From Ascidiaceihabitans sp039975415 (lineage in GTDB: Bacteria > Pseudomonadota > Alphaproteobacteria > Rhodobacterales > Rhodobacteraceae), in NCBI RefSeq assembly GCF_039975415.1, contig NZ_JBDWHD010000014.1: a DNA stretch of 64,000 bases; one strand, 5' to 3'. A program made the translations under genes and the position numbers. Position 1 is the stretch's first letter. Every line of letters begins with the position of its first letter. Positions 43,580 to 52,929 of this stretch are shown piece by piece. The notes below the pieces were generated by a model that had not been told where the DNA came from, did no database searches, and was given only the letters and a program-made list of their open reading frames with translations.

Positions 43580-43680
43580 AGGCTCAGATGTAGGACAAAG
43601 CGAAAGCCGCCGCAACGCCCCCTTGCACGCAGATCAGATCAGAGTAGCTTGGGCCAAACCTGTAAAATCCGGAGACCCCC

Positions 43681-44850
43681 ATGAGCTTTGACGACATTAT
43701 CGAACGACGCGGCAGCCACTGTGTCAAATGGGACAAAATGGAAGAGCTGTATGGCGTACCCACCGACACCGGGTTGGCCATGTGGGTCGCGGACATGGAC
43801 TTTAAACCCCCGCAATGCGTGCTCGATAGTGTAACGGCCCAAGTCGATCATGGCGTGATGGGCTACTTTGGCGACGACAGTAAATACAAGGCGGCCATCA
43901 ACTGGTGGATGGAAACACGCCACGGCTGGTCCGTGGACCCTGCATGGATCTTCACCACACACGGGTTGGTGAACGGCACCGCCATGTGCGTTGACGCCTT
44001 CACAGCCCCCGGCGACGGGGTTGTGCTGTTCACGCCTGTTTATCACGCCTTTGCCAAAGTCATCAAAGCGGCGGGGCGCCACGTGGTTGAATGCGAACTG
44101 GCCAACACAGATGGTGTCTACACGATGGATTTTGACGCCTATGATGCGCAAATGACAGGTGCTGAAAAGATGGTGATCCTGTGTTCACCACATAATCCCG
44201 GCGGGCGTGTCTGGACCAAAGCAGAGCTGCAAGAGGTTGCCGATTTCGCCAAACGCCATGATTTGGTGCTTGTATCGGACGAAATCCACCACGATCTGGT
44301 GTTTCCGGGAAACACACACGTTCCGATGGCCAAAATTGAAGGCATCACCGATCGGTTGGTGATGATGACAGCCACCACCAAGACCTTCAACATTGCAGGT
44401 TCCCATTCGGGAAATGTGATTATCGAAGATCCTGACTTGCGGGCGCGGTTTGCAGGGCGCATGGCGGCTTTGGGTTTGTCTGCGAACTCTTTCGGTCTGT
44501 TCATGGCGACCGCTGCCTATTCCCCTGCCGGCGCCGCGTGGGTGGACGAGTTGATCGAATACCTCGATGGCAACCGCAAGCTGTTTGATGCGGGCGTCAA
44601 TGCGATTCCGGGGCTGGCGTCGATGAACTTGGAGGCCACCTATTTGTCGTGGGTTGATTTCGACGGCACAGGCATGTCGCGCGAAGATTTCACCAACCGT
44701 GTGCAAAAAGATGCTGAAATCGCAGTCAACCATGGGCCGACGTTTGGCACAGGCGGCGACACCTTCTTGCGCTTCAACATCGCCACCCCCCGTGCACGCG
44801 TCCAAGAGGCCGTTGACCGCCTTGCACGCGCGTTTGGGGATTTGCAGTAA
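43681..44850 (+). CDS. PatB/MalY-type C-S lyase (aminotransferase class I/II fold)
   Basis: 389 residues. A PLP fold-type I enzyme with the characteristic N-terminus IIERRGSHCVKWDKM and AMWVADMDF. The PLP aspartate region is LCSPHNPGGR and VSDEIHHDLVF, and the Schiff-base lysine is in TATTKTFNIAGSHSGN. The family cleaves cystathionine or cysteine conjugates. The gene stands alone, divergent from the deformylase group. Confidence 0.92.
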   Translation: MSFDDIIERRGSHCVKWDKMEELYGVPTDTGLAMWVADMDFKPPQCVLDSVTAQVDHGVMGYFGDDSKYKAAINWWMETRHGWSVDPAWIFTTHGLVNGTAMCVDAFTAPGDGVVLFTPVYHAFAKVIKAAGRHVVECELANTDGVYTMDFDAYDAQMTGAEKMVILCSPHNPGGRVWTKAELQEVADFAKRHDLVLVSDEIHHDLVFPGNTHVPMAKIEGITDRLVMMTATTKTFNIAGSHSGNVIIEDPDLRARFAGRMAALGLSANSFGLFMATAAYSPAGAAWVDELIEYLDGNRKLFDAGVNAIPGLASMNLEATYLSWVDFDGTGMSREDFTNRVQKDAEIAVNHGPTFGTGGDTFLRFNIATPRARVQEAVDRLARAFGDLQ

Positions 44851-44893
44851 ATCTACGCTTTGACAGCGGGGTGCGCGGAATTGCGCCTTAGGC

Positions 44894-46276
44894 TCAGGAC
44901 CCATTAATCCTGAGCCTTAGCTGCCAAAGCACCAGAATACAGGTCGCCAGAACCAATCCTTCGGCGACCGCCCCCGCATACCAAATGCCCCATTCCCCCA
45001 TCACAAAGGGCAAGGCAAAGGTCAGCGGGATTGCAAACACATAAGTCCGCGACAGCCCCAGAATAGCGGCACGGGCCGCATCACCGATGGCTTGGAAATA
45101 GGTGGCAATCATCATCAACGGCCCGAACAGGATCAGGGTCAGCGTTGCAACAGGAATGATACGCGCCAATTCCAGTTGAATGCCGGTGTCATCGACAAAT
45201 ATGCCCCCCAAAGACGGAGCCAGCAGCAAGAACAGGCCCTGCATCGTGGCGCAGTAAATGAAGGCCGCCACAAGGGCGATCCGAACAGCTTGGCCGACGC
45301 GGTCCATCGCCCCGGCCCCGTAATTGTTGCCCACAATGGTCTGAAAGGCCAAGGACAAGCCAAGCAACGGCAAGAACGTGAACGTCATCAAACGTGTCAA
45401 AATCCCAAAGGCTCCGCTGGTCGTCTCGAACATATCCGCGGCCCAAATTTGCAACGAAAACAACGTCACCCCCGCAGACAAGGACAGCCCCACATATCCA
45501 AGGCTGGACGGTGCGCCCAAAGCCAGCATTTCAACCCAATAACGCGCTTGCGCACGCAACAGGCGCAACGGCACAGCGCGGGGATTGCGACGACGGTACA
45601 GCAAAATAACGCCAGCGGCCAAAAGCTGCGACAGCAACGTGCCATAGGCCGATCCGGCGACCCCCATGTCAAAGGGCACGATGAACAGCCAATCAAAGAA
45701 GATGTTCATCAAAGCTGACGCCATCGTCACCGCGGCCATGAACGGCAACAGCCCTTCGGCGCGCACCGCATCAAGGTTGACGGCATAGACAAACGTCAAC
45801 GGGGCACCAAAAATCATGATGGCAATGTAGAGATGCCCCAAGGTGGCCAAACCGGCATCCCCCGCAGCAACCTGCAAGGCCAAAGACCAGCCAAACACCA
45901 CGAACCCTACAATCAGGATGCCCGAGATTAGCACCGAAAGCTGCAAAGCCGACGCAAACACATCTGTTGCGGCTTGCTGTTCATTTGCGCCCAGATACCG
46001 CGCATAAACGGATGAAAACCCGTTGCCGACAAGCGTCGAAAGGGCGACGATCATCATATAAAGCGGAAACATCAACGTGACAGCGATCACCGCGTCAGCC
46101 CCCACATAGACCCCCAGAAAATAGGCATCCACGATGGTAAATAGTCCGTTGACCACCATCACAAGCATGATAGGCGCCGCCGTTTTTAGAAACAAAGCGC
46201 CAAGGCTGCCTTGCAGGTAAATGTTGTCGGTTTGGGTTTGGGACGCGACCACGCCCTTTGAATCAGTGTGAGACAT
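44894..46276 (-). CDS. MATE family efflux transporter
   Basis: 460 residues, 12 predicted membrane helices in two halves. MVVNGLFTIVDAYFLGVYVG and the second-half segment with AFQTIVGNNYGAG are typical MATE repeats. Such pumps export cationic or other compounds using Na+ or H+. Convergent with the C-S lyase gene (43-base gap). The substrate cannot be deduced. Confidence 0.92.
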   Translation of the reverse strand: MSHTDSKGVVASQTQTDNIYLQGSLGALFLKTAAPIMLVMVVNGLFTIVDAYFLGVYVGADAVIAVTLMFPLYMMIVALSTLVGNGFSSVYARYLGANEQQAATDVFASALQLSVLISGILIVGFVVFGWSLALQVAAGDAGLATLGHLYIAIMIFGAPLTFVYAVNLDAVRAEGLLPFMAAVTMASALMNIFFDWLFIVPFDMGVAGSAYGTLLSQLLAAGVILLYRRRNPRAVPLRLLRAQARYWVEMLALGAPSSLGYVGLSLSAGVTLFSLQIWAADMFETTSGAFGILTRLMTFTFLPLLGLSLAFQTIVGNNYGAGAMDRVGQAVRIALVAAFIYCATMQGLFLLLAPSLGGIFVDDTGIQLELARIIPVATLTLILFGPLMMIATYFQAIGDAARAAILGLSRTYVFAIPLTFALPFVMGEWGIWYAGAVAEGLVLATCILVLWQLRLRINGS

Positions 46277-46430
46277 CTAAAGCCTTCTTTCAGCTGTTTG
46301 ATGCGGAAATTGTGCAGGGGCTCGCATTGCCGACAGACCGCAAATGGCTGAAAGCGGATTTATCTATCTGAACTTCACCATGGCAAATCACCAGCGAGCG
46401 GCAGGGGTTCAGACCCTTGGCATGGTGGTA

Positions 46431-46457
46431 TGGGCTGACCGAAGAACGGTCAACCCA
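46431..46457. terminator. Inverted repeat after the PepSY gene
   Basis: TGGGCTGACCG (46431-46441) and CGGTCAACCCA (46447-46457) form an 11-pair stem with one mismatch, six bases after the minus-strand stop at 46464. No T run follows on the minus strand, so it may stabilise the 3-prime end without terminating alone. Confidence 0.5.
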
Positions 46458-46463
46458 CATTCT

Positions 46464-47870
46464 TTAACTAAAGGCGCGTTTCAGCGCGGGTATCTTTGAA
46501 AGCACCAACAGGTCCAGAACCAAAACCGTGATCAGGGTCAACCCCGCCAAGGGAAAGGCCAATGAAACCACAAGGCCGACCAGAACCGCGCCCTGCCAAA
46601 ACGGCATATGGGCGGGCATGGAGGGTGCCGCCAAACGCCCTGCTCCGGACGGTCTTCGCATCCACCACATGATGATGCCGCTGACGCAAAGGAACAAAAC
46701 TGAAAGGCAAATCAACGTGTTGGCCAAAACACTCCATAGACCCAATGTCCCCATGTGCAACGCGATGCCCACGGCCATGGCTTTGCCCGCCCATGAATAA
46801 TCAGCAAAATGGACATCGGCCAATATCTTGCCTGTATACTGATCGATGTGGGTTGTGCGGTCCGCCATCGGGTTGGTTGTATCGTTGCTCATGCTGTCAC
46901 GGCTTAAGGTCCACACACCTGCATCGCCCGATGGAAGGTTCAGCTGGTATCGCCCATCGAACCCTATGGTGCGGGCCAGTGCGTCGATGCTGTCGATGTC
47001 AGCCGTCACGCCCGCCTTCAAACCTGTGACGCCTGCGTCACTGCCCGAAGCGGGCATTGGCGTTTGTTCCAACGCCCATGGCACCTCTTTGGGGCCATGG
47101 TTCATGCTGGCGTGGGTGTCATCGGACAAGGGCACGTTGTCCCATTTTTCGGCCGGGAATTGCGACCAGGCCTGCATCATTTTGCCCCCCCAGATGCCGG
47201 CCCAAGCCAGACCGGAAATCAGGAAAAACACCAAGAAAAACGACAACCAAATCCCCAGAACCCCGTGCAATGACTTCCACAGCGAACGGCCCCGTTTGAA
47301 GCTTGGCACAAGGGCTGCACGCATGCCGCCTTTGCGGGGCCACCACATGTAAAGGCCCGTGGCAATCAGGACCATGCCCAAGGACGCCGCGATCTCTAGC
47401 ATGCGGTCGCCTGTGACACCCAGCATGATGTTGCTGTGCAAATTGTTTGCAAAATCATACCAGCCAGAGCGACGGGGGTATTCGGCGATAACTGCGGCTG
47501 TGTACGGATCCACCGCAACCATTGTGGCCGTGCCATCCGCATCGACGCGAAACACGGCAGCGCGGTCTTCGGCGCGGGGGGCCACATATTGCTTCAGCAC
47601 TCCATTCGGGATGGCAGCCACGGCAGCATCCGCTTGCACCGACACCGCCAAAGCCGCGTCCTGAGGCACGACAGGCATGCGTTCACCGTCCCTTCCGTCC
47701 AGAAAGGCGATCCACAACATTGCCATGCCGGTGACAGCCAACATCATGAAAAACGGTATAACGTAAAGGCCCGCATAAAAATGCCACCGCCATGCGGCAC
47801 GGTAAAACGGGTTGGATTTTGACGCGGCATCACTGGACGCAGGCGTCATCGAAAGGTCGATTGAGACCAT
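46464..47870 (-). CDS. PepSY-associated transmembrane protein
   Basis: 468 residues. The N-terminal helix follows FYRAAWRWHFYAGLYVIPFF, the signature of PepSY_TM proteins (often annotated as iron-regulated or siderophore-associated). Large periplasmic regions hold PepSY-like domains at about 70-130 and 250-360, and further helices lie near 150, 200 and 400-460. Such proteins are thought to be membrane ferric-siderophore or flavin reductases or their partners. It is 39 bases downstream of a small exported protein gene, probably the same transcript. Confidence 0.87.
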   Translation of the reverse strand: MVSIDLSMTPASSDAASKSNPFYRAAWRWHFYAGLYVIPFFMMLAVTGMAMLWIAFLDGRDGERMPVVPQDAALAVSVQADAAVAAIPNGVLKQYVAPRAEDRAAVFRVDADGTATMVAVDPYTAAVIAEYPRRSGWYDFANNLHSNIMLGVTGDRMLEIAASLGMVLIATGLYMWWPRKGGMRAALVPSFKRGRSLWKSLHGVLGIWLSFFLVFFLISGLAWAGIWGGKMMQAWSQFPAEKWDNVPLSDDTHASMNHGPKEVPWALEQTPMPASGSDAGVTGLKAGVTADIDSIDALARTIGFDGRYQLNLPSGDAGVWTLSRDSMSNDTTNPMADRTTHIDQYTGKILADVHFADYSWAGKAMAVGIALHMGTLGLWSVLANTLICLSVLFLCVSGIIMWWMRRPSGAGRLAAPSMPAHMPFWQGAVLVGLVVSLAFPLAGLTLITVLVLDLLVLSKIPALKRAFS

Positions 47871-47909
47871 GGGATATATCCTCTGACAGAATTGAAAAAT
47901 TTGAACGAT

Positions 47910-48320
47910 TCAGAGGGTCTGTGGGGGGCCGCGCGCAGGGTTGGGTTGCACAAGCGCAAAGCGCACCGGCACATGCGGGGCTTCCAAATTTGGAACAAAC
48001 GCAGTGAGCCGTGCAGGCGTTGCCAGCGGGGCATGCAAAGGTACATCGGCAGCGATCACCTGAGCCGACCAATCACAGGCGGCGTGTTGTGCTTCTATGG
48101 GGTCGCCATTTTCATCCAAAGTCATGGTGACCGGACCATCCCCGGTACATAAAACGACTGTAAATCCACCGTATTGCGCTTGTGGCATTGTTCCGGGCGC
48201 AAGGCTGGCTGCCGCCAGAAAACACGCACAGAAAACCCATACCGCACAAACACGGACGTACCGGGCCGCGCCGGACATTGCCGGTTGGAAGGCAAATTTA
48301 TGTTGTGTGCGCACAGTCAT
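47910..48320 (-). CDS. Small exported protein, DUF2946-like
   Basis: 136 residues. A hydrophobic segment at about 20-44 (VRVCAVWVFCACFLAAASLA) serves as signal or anchor. The exported part has VVLCTGDGPVTMTLDENGD, a pattern I know from DUF2946-type proteins, then ACDWSAQ near residue 84. It is not a firm match because the usual paired His/Cys metal motif is incomplete. It precedes the PepSY membrane protein, and two 15-base direct repeats lie upstream of its start. Confidence 0.6.
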   Translation of the reverse strand: MTVRTQHKFAFQPAMSGAARYVRVCAVWVFCACFLAAASLAPGTMPQAQYGGFTVVLCTGDGPVTMTLDENGDPIEAQHAACDWSAQVIAADVPLHAPLATPARLTAFVPNLEAPHVPVRFALVQPNPARGPPQTL

Positions 48321-48348
48321 TTCGGCACAGGTTTATAAAGGGGCCGCA

Positions 48349-48394
48349 CAAATTGCGAGAGCTACTTCTACCCCTGCGCCAAATTGCGCTAGCT
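48349..48394. promoter_or_regulatory. Two direct repeats upstream of the PepSY operon
   Basis: CAAATTGCGAGAGCT (48349-48363) and CAAATTGCGCTAGCT (48380-48394) match at 13 of 15 positions and begin 31 bases apart, near three helical turns. They lie 29-74 bases before the start of the 47910-48320 gene and the second overlaps the end of the neighbouring gene. Likely binding sites of an unidentified regulator. Confidence 0.5.
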
Positions 48395-48745
48395 GCCGTT
48401 TGCCAACAAGGCCACGGGTGCGTCTTTCGCCTTTACGAAATCAAGGGCCGGAGCATCCGAGACTGCGGTCAAACGTTTGAATTCAAAAGACACTTCGCCC
48501 GCATCTTCTTCGCTGGCAATCACCAGACACTGGAACAAGTGACGTGTACCGTCGTATAAATCGACATGGCCGCGCACCTGCGATGGCGCGGACGCCGCAT
48601 CCATGGAAAAGCCCGTCTTCCACATGCGCAAAACACGGTAAATCTGCCCGTCTACGTCAATCCGCAACCGTGATCCTTTGGCCAGACGCGCCAGGCGTGC
48701 ACGGTCCAAACCCGCTTGAACTTCTTTTGGAACATACGTCGACAT
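48389..48745 (-). CDS. Conserved hypothetical protein
   Basis: 118 residues from the ATG at 48745 with GAGGAGAGG upstream; the frame upstream of this is not supported. No signal peptide or membrane helix. The central part is beta-rich (SRLRIDVDGQIYRVLRMW, then a DLYDGTRHLFQCLVIA strand pair and EVSFEFKR). I vaguely recall similar proteins in Rhodobacteraceae without named function; a PilZ-like barrel is possible, but the RxxxR and DxSxxG residues are not seen. It stands between the PepSY operon and the GST gene. Confidence 0.6.
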   Translation of the reverse strand: MSTYVPKEVQAGLDRARLARLAKGSRLRIDVDGQIYRVLRMWKTGFSMDAASAPSQVRGHVDLYDGTRHLFQCLVIASEEDAGEVSFEFKRLTAVSDAPALDFVKAKDAPVALLANGS

Positions 48746-48939
48746 CGCGAGCCTCTCCTCAAGGTCATCCCACCCGAAACTGAACATGGAACAATCTATA
48801 GCAGCTTCAAATTAATTTTTTACGACGCATCGCAGCATGTTGCAGATTTGTGCATTTGCGCAGGGCGGCTGCGCGGGTTCTGCACTGGTGCACATCATCT
48901 TTCATGCCTAACTTTCCTTTACAAACAAGGAGAAGTCAC

Positions 48940-49917
48940 ATGGGCCTTTTGGTTGACGGCGTCTGGCACGACCAGTGGTACGACACAAAATCCTCTGGCG
49001 GAAAATTCGAACGCGCGGCTGCAAAGTTTCGCAATTGGGTGACCCCTGACGGGTCAAAAGGTCCAACCGGCGTTTCGGGATTCGCTGCCGAATCGGGGCG
49101 TTACCACCTGTACGTGAGCTACGCCTGCCCGTGGGCACATCGCGCGTTGATCTTTCGCCAAATCAAAGGCCTATCCGACCATATTTCTGTCTCTGCCGTA
49201 CATCCTGACATGCTGGGCGACGGCTGGACGTTCCAAAAGGACGACCATGGCGCGACAGGCGATACTTTGTTTGGCCTGCCGTTTGCCCGCGACATCTACA
49301 CCAAGGCGGACCCTGCCTTTTCAGGCCGCGTGACAGTGCCAATACTATGGGACACGCATCAAAACACGATTGTGTCCAACGAATCCTCTGAAATCATCCG
49401 CATGTTCAACAGCGCCTTTGACGCCATCACCGGTAACACAGACGACTTTTGGCCCGAAACCCAGCGGGACGCGATTGAAACCGTAAACATCCGGATTTAC
49501 GACACCTTCAATAATGGCGTTTACCGATGCGGGTTCGCGACAACCCAAGACGCCTACGACGAAGCCATCATACCTTTGTTCGACACGCTTGATTGGTTGG
49601 AAGACCGCTTGGCCCGGAACCGGTATCTGATGGGCGATGTCCTAACCGAAGCCGATTGGCGGCTTTTCACAACGCTTGTGCGCTTTGATCCGGTGTATCA
49701 TTTGCACTTCAAATGTAATCGCAAACGCATCGTGGATTATCCCAACCTTTGGGCCTACACACGCGAGTTGTACCAACATCCCGGCGTGGCAGGCACCGTG
49801 AACATGGACCATATCGTGCGCCATTATCACTACAGCCATGATTCCATTAACCCGAACCGGATCATTCCAACGAACCCTGTTCTTGACTTCATGGCCCCGC
49901 ACGGGCGCGGTGGATGA
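48940..49917 (+). CDS. Glutathione S-transferase, glutathionyl-hydroquinone reductase type
   Basis: 325 residues from the ATG at 48940 with AAGGAG upstream; the open frame extending back is not protein-like. The N-terminal domain has the catalytic Cys63 in YACPWAHRALIF, typical of the Xi-class (YqjG/EcHgR) enzymes that reduce glutathionyl-hydroquinones. VPILWDTHQNTIVSNESSEI and the C-terminal YLMGDVLTEADWRLFTTLVR agree. It is cytosolic. It is not in an operon. Confidence 0.92.
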   Translation: MGLLVDGVWHDQWYDTKSSGGKFERAAAKFRNWVTPDGSKGPTGVSGFAAESGRYHLYVSYACPWAHRALIFRQIKGLSDHISVSAVHPDMLGDGWTFQKDDHGATGDTLFGLPFARDIYTKADPAFSGRVTVPILWDTHQNTIVSNESSEIIRMFNSAFDAITGNTDDFWPETQRDAIETVNIRIYDTFNNGVYRCGFATTQDAYDEAIIPLFDTLDWLEDRLARNRYLMGDVLTEADWRLFTTLVRFDPVYHLHFKCNRKRIVDYPNLWAYTRELYQHPGVAGTVNMDHIVRHYHYSHDSINPNRIIPTNPVLDFMAPHGRGG

Positions 49918-49947
49918 GGCAGATAAGGCGCGGGTAATCAGACCGCG

Positions 49948-50448
49948 TTAAAAGGGTTCGATGTGGTCTGCTGACAAAGCATAGGCGATGTCCGCCAACT
50001 GCGTGGATGTAGAGGCCGTTCCGAACATGCCGATGACGTTCACAGCCTCGAACAGGCCGGACCCTTCGTAGGGCGTTTGGGTCGTGACAAAAACCAACTG
50101 GTTTGCGGGGGGCGGTGGCACATGCACGCATGCCCCGACAAACGGGACCAGAATGAACGCGGTCACCCCTGTGCCGGAATAGTCGATTGGCACCACGAAC
50201 CCCGGCAGCCGCACAATTTCACCGTTCCAATCGGTGCGAACCCCATGCGACACTGGCTGTTGACGAGACATGTCGGGGCCATCGTGCTGGATCAGGTCCT
50301 GAATTACGGGGGGCAGCGCAGGCTGGCCCTCCGGCACCAGATCTGTCCATTCCAAGTCAATGTATTCACTGCCAAACGCCACGGATGGCGTAATGGACAG
50401 CGCCCCAAGGGCGGCCAGAACGGCGCGGCGGTCAGGCATCGTCATCAC
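49948..50448 (-). CDS. DUF3299 protein (ZrgE-like), copy 2
   Basis: 166 residues with a signal peptide (DRRAVLAALGALSITPSVAFG). The DUF3299 core is LEWTDLVPEG and LPGFVVPIDYSGTGVTAFIL with FVGACVHVPPPPANQLVFV, a conserved CxHxPPPPANQ pocket that could bind metal. It overlaps copy 1 by four bases and is last in the zinc operon (Zur, His-rich protein, ATPase, permease, DUF3299 x2). In Vibrio the comparable zrg operon supports zinc uptake. Confidence 0.85.
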   Translation of the reverse strand: MMTMPDRRAVLAALGALSITPSVAFGSEYIDLEWTDLVPEGQPALPPVIQDLIQHDGPDMSRQQPVSHGVRTDWNGEIVRLPGFVVPIDYSGTGVTAFILVPFVGACVHVPPPPANQLVFVTTQTPYEGSGLFEAVNVIGMFGTASTSTQLADIAYALSADHIEPF

Positions 50449-50951
50449 CAGACGTAGACTTCCATCGCTTCAGCCGTCAGCGCGTATCCGATGTCAGCCA
50501 CCGATGTAGATTGCATTTCATGACGCATTCGGCCCGTCACCCACACAGGATCCCACAGCTTGTCGCTGGGCCAAGGTTTTTTGCTATCGACAAAAACCAG
50601 CTGATTGGCCGGCGGCGGCGGTGTGTGGATGCAAGCCCCGACATAAGGCACCAAGATAAAGCTGGTGACCCCTTTGGTCGACACGTCAATGGGCAGGATA
50701 TAGCCGGGCATCTTTATGTAGGCCCCGTGCAAATCCTTGTTCAGCTTGGATGCATTTTCGTCGAATTCGGGCAACCAGGTATCATTCAGGGCGTCAATTT
50801 CCCCCTGACCGATGATTTCGCCATATGGGACACCAGCGGGAATCAAATCTTCCCAACCGATGATCTTTGGCGATGCTGCAAGCGCATGCTGCGGCAAAGC
50901 ACCAAAAGCCGCGGCCACCGAGATCAGAGTGCGGCGCGATAAATGTGCCAT
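50445..50951 (-). CDS. DUF3299 protein (ZrgE-like), copy 1
   Basis: 168 residues. A signal peptide (LISVAAAFGALPQHALA) precedes a DUF3299 domain with IIGWEDLIPAG, the MPGYILPIDVSTKGVTSFIL strand and VGACIHTPPPPANQLVFV. The CxHxPPPPANQ motif is the same as in copy 2; the rest is clearly divergent, so the duplication is not recent. It starts 15 bases after the permease gene. Likely a periplasmic accessory of the ABC system. Confidence 0.86.
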   Translation of the reverse strand: MAHLSRRTLISVAAAFGALPQHALAASPKIIGWEDLIPAGVPYGEIIGQGEIDALNDTWLPEFDENASKLNKDLHGAYIKMPGYILPIDVSTKGVTSFILVPYVGACIHTPPPPANQLVFVDSKKPWPSDKLWDPVWVTGRMRHEMQSTSVADIGYALTAEAMEVYVW

Positions 50952-50966
50952 ATCAACCCTCTTTTG

Positions 50967-52217
50967 CTAAATCCTGACCATCATACCATCAGCCAGCGAC
51001 ATACGATAGGCTCGCAGGGCTGGCACGATGCTCACAATTACGCCAGCACCGACAACGCAGGCCAGCACCCAAAGCTCGCGCAAGGATGGCGGATCAATGG
51101 GCAGCCACAAGCCAAAGGCGGCGTCCATTAAAGGTTGTGCCACAAACAGCGCAATATAAAGCACCCCTAATCCCAATGCGGCCCCGAACGCCGCCATCAT
51201 TGCGGCCTCGACAATCAACAATCCCAACACCACGCGGGGGCGCGCCCCCATTGCACGAAATATTGCCATTTCGCGGCGACGTTCGTTGAGACTTGAAAAG
51301 ATCGTGGCCATCATCCCGATCAGGGCCGTCACCACCACCATACCCGACACAGCAATCAACGCCGTTTCTGCAATTCCTACGATTTGCCACAGCTCTTGCA
51401 GGGCCACGCCGGGCAGGATCGCCAGCAGTGGTTCCTGCGGGTATTCGTTGATGGCGCGTTGCAAAGCAAAGACCTTAAGGCGGCTTTTGACCCCCACGAG
51501 GGCTGCGGTTACGGCTTTGGGTTCCAGCTTCATCTGACGGATTGTGTCGGGCGATGTTGATTGCCCGGGGATGGCCGCCCCGCTTTGCCAATCCACATGA
51601 ATCGCTTCGATCGCTTCCAGACTGACAATGACAGTGCGGTCCACAGGCGTGCCGGTCTTTGCCAGAATGCCAGAGACACGGAAGGGCTGATTGTCGTGTT
51701 CCACAAACGACGCAAGCCCATGGGCCACAACAATCGGGGATCCGACACTGTATCCCAGCGTGGCTGCCACATCCGCCCCGATGACCGTATCAAACACGTC
51801 ATCCATCAAAGCGCCATCCGCCACGGCCAGCGATTGTCCCGACCGGTATTTATAGCGCTCAAAAAACGCACGGGTTGTGCCCATAACCCGAAATTGACGG
51901 TGACTGTCGCCCAGCGAAATGGGCACGATCCAATCGACCTCGGGGCGCGATGCGATATCTTGATAGCTGTCCCACGTGACATTGTTCGTGGCGTTGCCGA
52001 TGCGGAAAACAGAATACAGCAACAACTGAACAGACCCCGACCGTGCGCCTACAATCAGGTCTGTCCCCGAAATTGTATCTGCAAAACTGGCCTTGGCGCC
52101 GGTGCGCACTTTTTCAACACCCAAAAACAATGCAACAGACAAAGCAATGGCAAGGATCGTCATGCCCACAGTCAGGGCACGGGCCATCAGCGACCCGAAG
52201 GCAAGGCGTAGCATCAT
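50967..52217 (-). CDS. FtsX/MacB-like ABC transporter permease (zrg-type)
   Basis: 416 residues. One N-terminal helix (about 12-35), a large periplasmic domain, and three C-terminal helices (about 285-410) give the FtsX/MacB core architecture. The start MMLRLAFGSLMARALTVGMT and the late ERRREMAIFRAMGARP motif are typical of this permease class, which transmits mechanical force and does not import through a pore. It overlaps the ATPase gene by four bases. Its neighbours indicate a role in zinc acquisition. Confidence 0.88.
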   Translation of the reverse strand: MMLRLAFGSLMARALTVGMTILAIALSVALFLGVEKVRTGAKASFADTISGTDLIVGARSGSVQLLLYSVFRIGNATNNVTWDSYQDIASRPEVDWIVPISLGDSHRQFRVMGTTRAFFERYKYRSGQSLAVADGALMDDVFDTVIGADVAATLGYSVGSPIVVAHGLASFVEHDNQPFRVSGILAKTGTPVDRTVIVSLEAIEAIHVDWQSGAAIPGQSTSPDTIRQMKLEPKAVTAALVGVKSRLKVFALQRAINEYPQEPLLAILPGVALQELWQIVGIAETALIAVSGMVVVTALIGMMATIFSSLNERRREMAIFRAMGARPRVVLGLLIVEAAMMAAFGAALGLGVLYIALFVAQPLMDAAFGLWLPIDPPSLRELWVLACVVGAGVIVSIVPALRAYRMSLADGMMVRI

Positions 52218-52915
52218 AATGCGCCCTCCCCGATCCGGGTGATGTCCGACATATGCACAACGCGGTCGAAATGCGGTGCAAGGCGGGCATCATGGCTGAC
52301 CATCAAAAGCGTCCCGCCCGAGGTCTGGACCTGCGCAAACAGCAAATCCAGAAACGTGGTCTGCGTTGCGGCGTCCAGTGCAGACGTCGGTTCATCTGCA
52401 ACAATCAAAGGGGGGGCACCGATCAAGGCCCGCGCCGCTGCGACGCGCTGTTGCTGACCGACACTTAGCATCCCTGCATGCGCCGCGATGGCATCTGCGG
52501 GTAACCCAAGGCTTGAACACAGCTGCGACGCGGTTTCCCGAGGCACCCGCGCACGGGCACGCCGCAAAGGCGCAAACCGCAAGGGCAGCAGGACATTATC
52601 AAGAACACGGGCATAGGGCAGCAGATTAAACTGTTGGAAAATCAGCCCGATATGTTCGGCCCGAAACTGGTCGCGTTGGCCCGCAGACATGGATGCAATA
52701 TCTGTTCCTGCAACTGTGACCGTTCCTGCATCCGCCGTGATTGTTCCGCAAATCAAAGACAAAAGCGTCGATTTACCGGACCCGCTTTCCCCCAACAACA
52801 AAACGCTTTCGGAGGCAGCTAGCGTAAAGTCGGGAATATCCAAAGCAAAAGACGCCCGCCCCGGCCAAGCGTAGCGGACATCCTTTAACGACAGTATGGC
52901 AGGCCCCGACCCCAT
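52214..52915 (-). CDS. ABC transporter ATP-binding protein (zrg-type, LolD/MacB-like)
   Basis: 233 residues. Walker A is LLGESGSGKSTLL, the Q loop is IFQQFNLLPY, the signature is LSVGQQQRVAAARAL and Walker B is LIVADEPTSALD. It is the LolD/MacB-like type that partners FtsX-like permeases. It follows the His-rich protein gene by 14 bases on the same strand. Confidence 0.93.
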   Translation of the reverse strand: MGSGPAILSLKDVRYAWPGRASFALDIPDFTLAASESVLLLGESGSGKSTLLSLICGTITADAGTVTVAGTDIASMSAGQRDQFRAEHIGLIFQQFNLLPYARVLDNVLLPLRFAPLRRARARVPRETASQLCSSLGLPADAIAAHAGMLSVGQQQRVAAARALIGAPPLIVADEPTSALDAATQTTFLDLLFAQVQTSGGTLLMVSHDARLAPHFDRVVHMSDITRIGEGAL

Positions 52916-52929
52916 TGTGCGGTTCAGGC

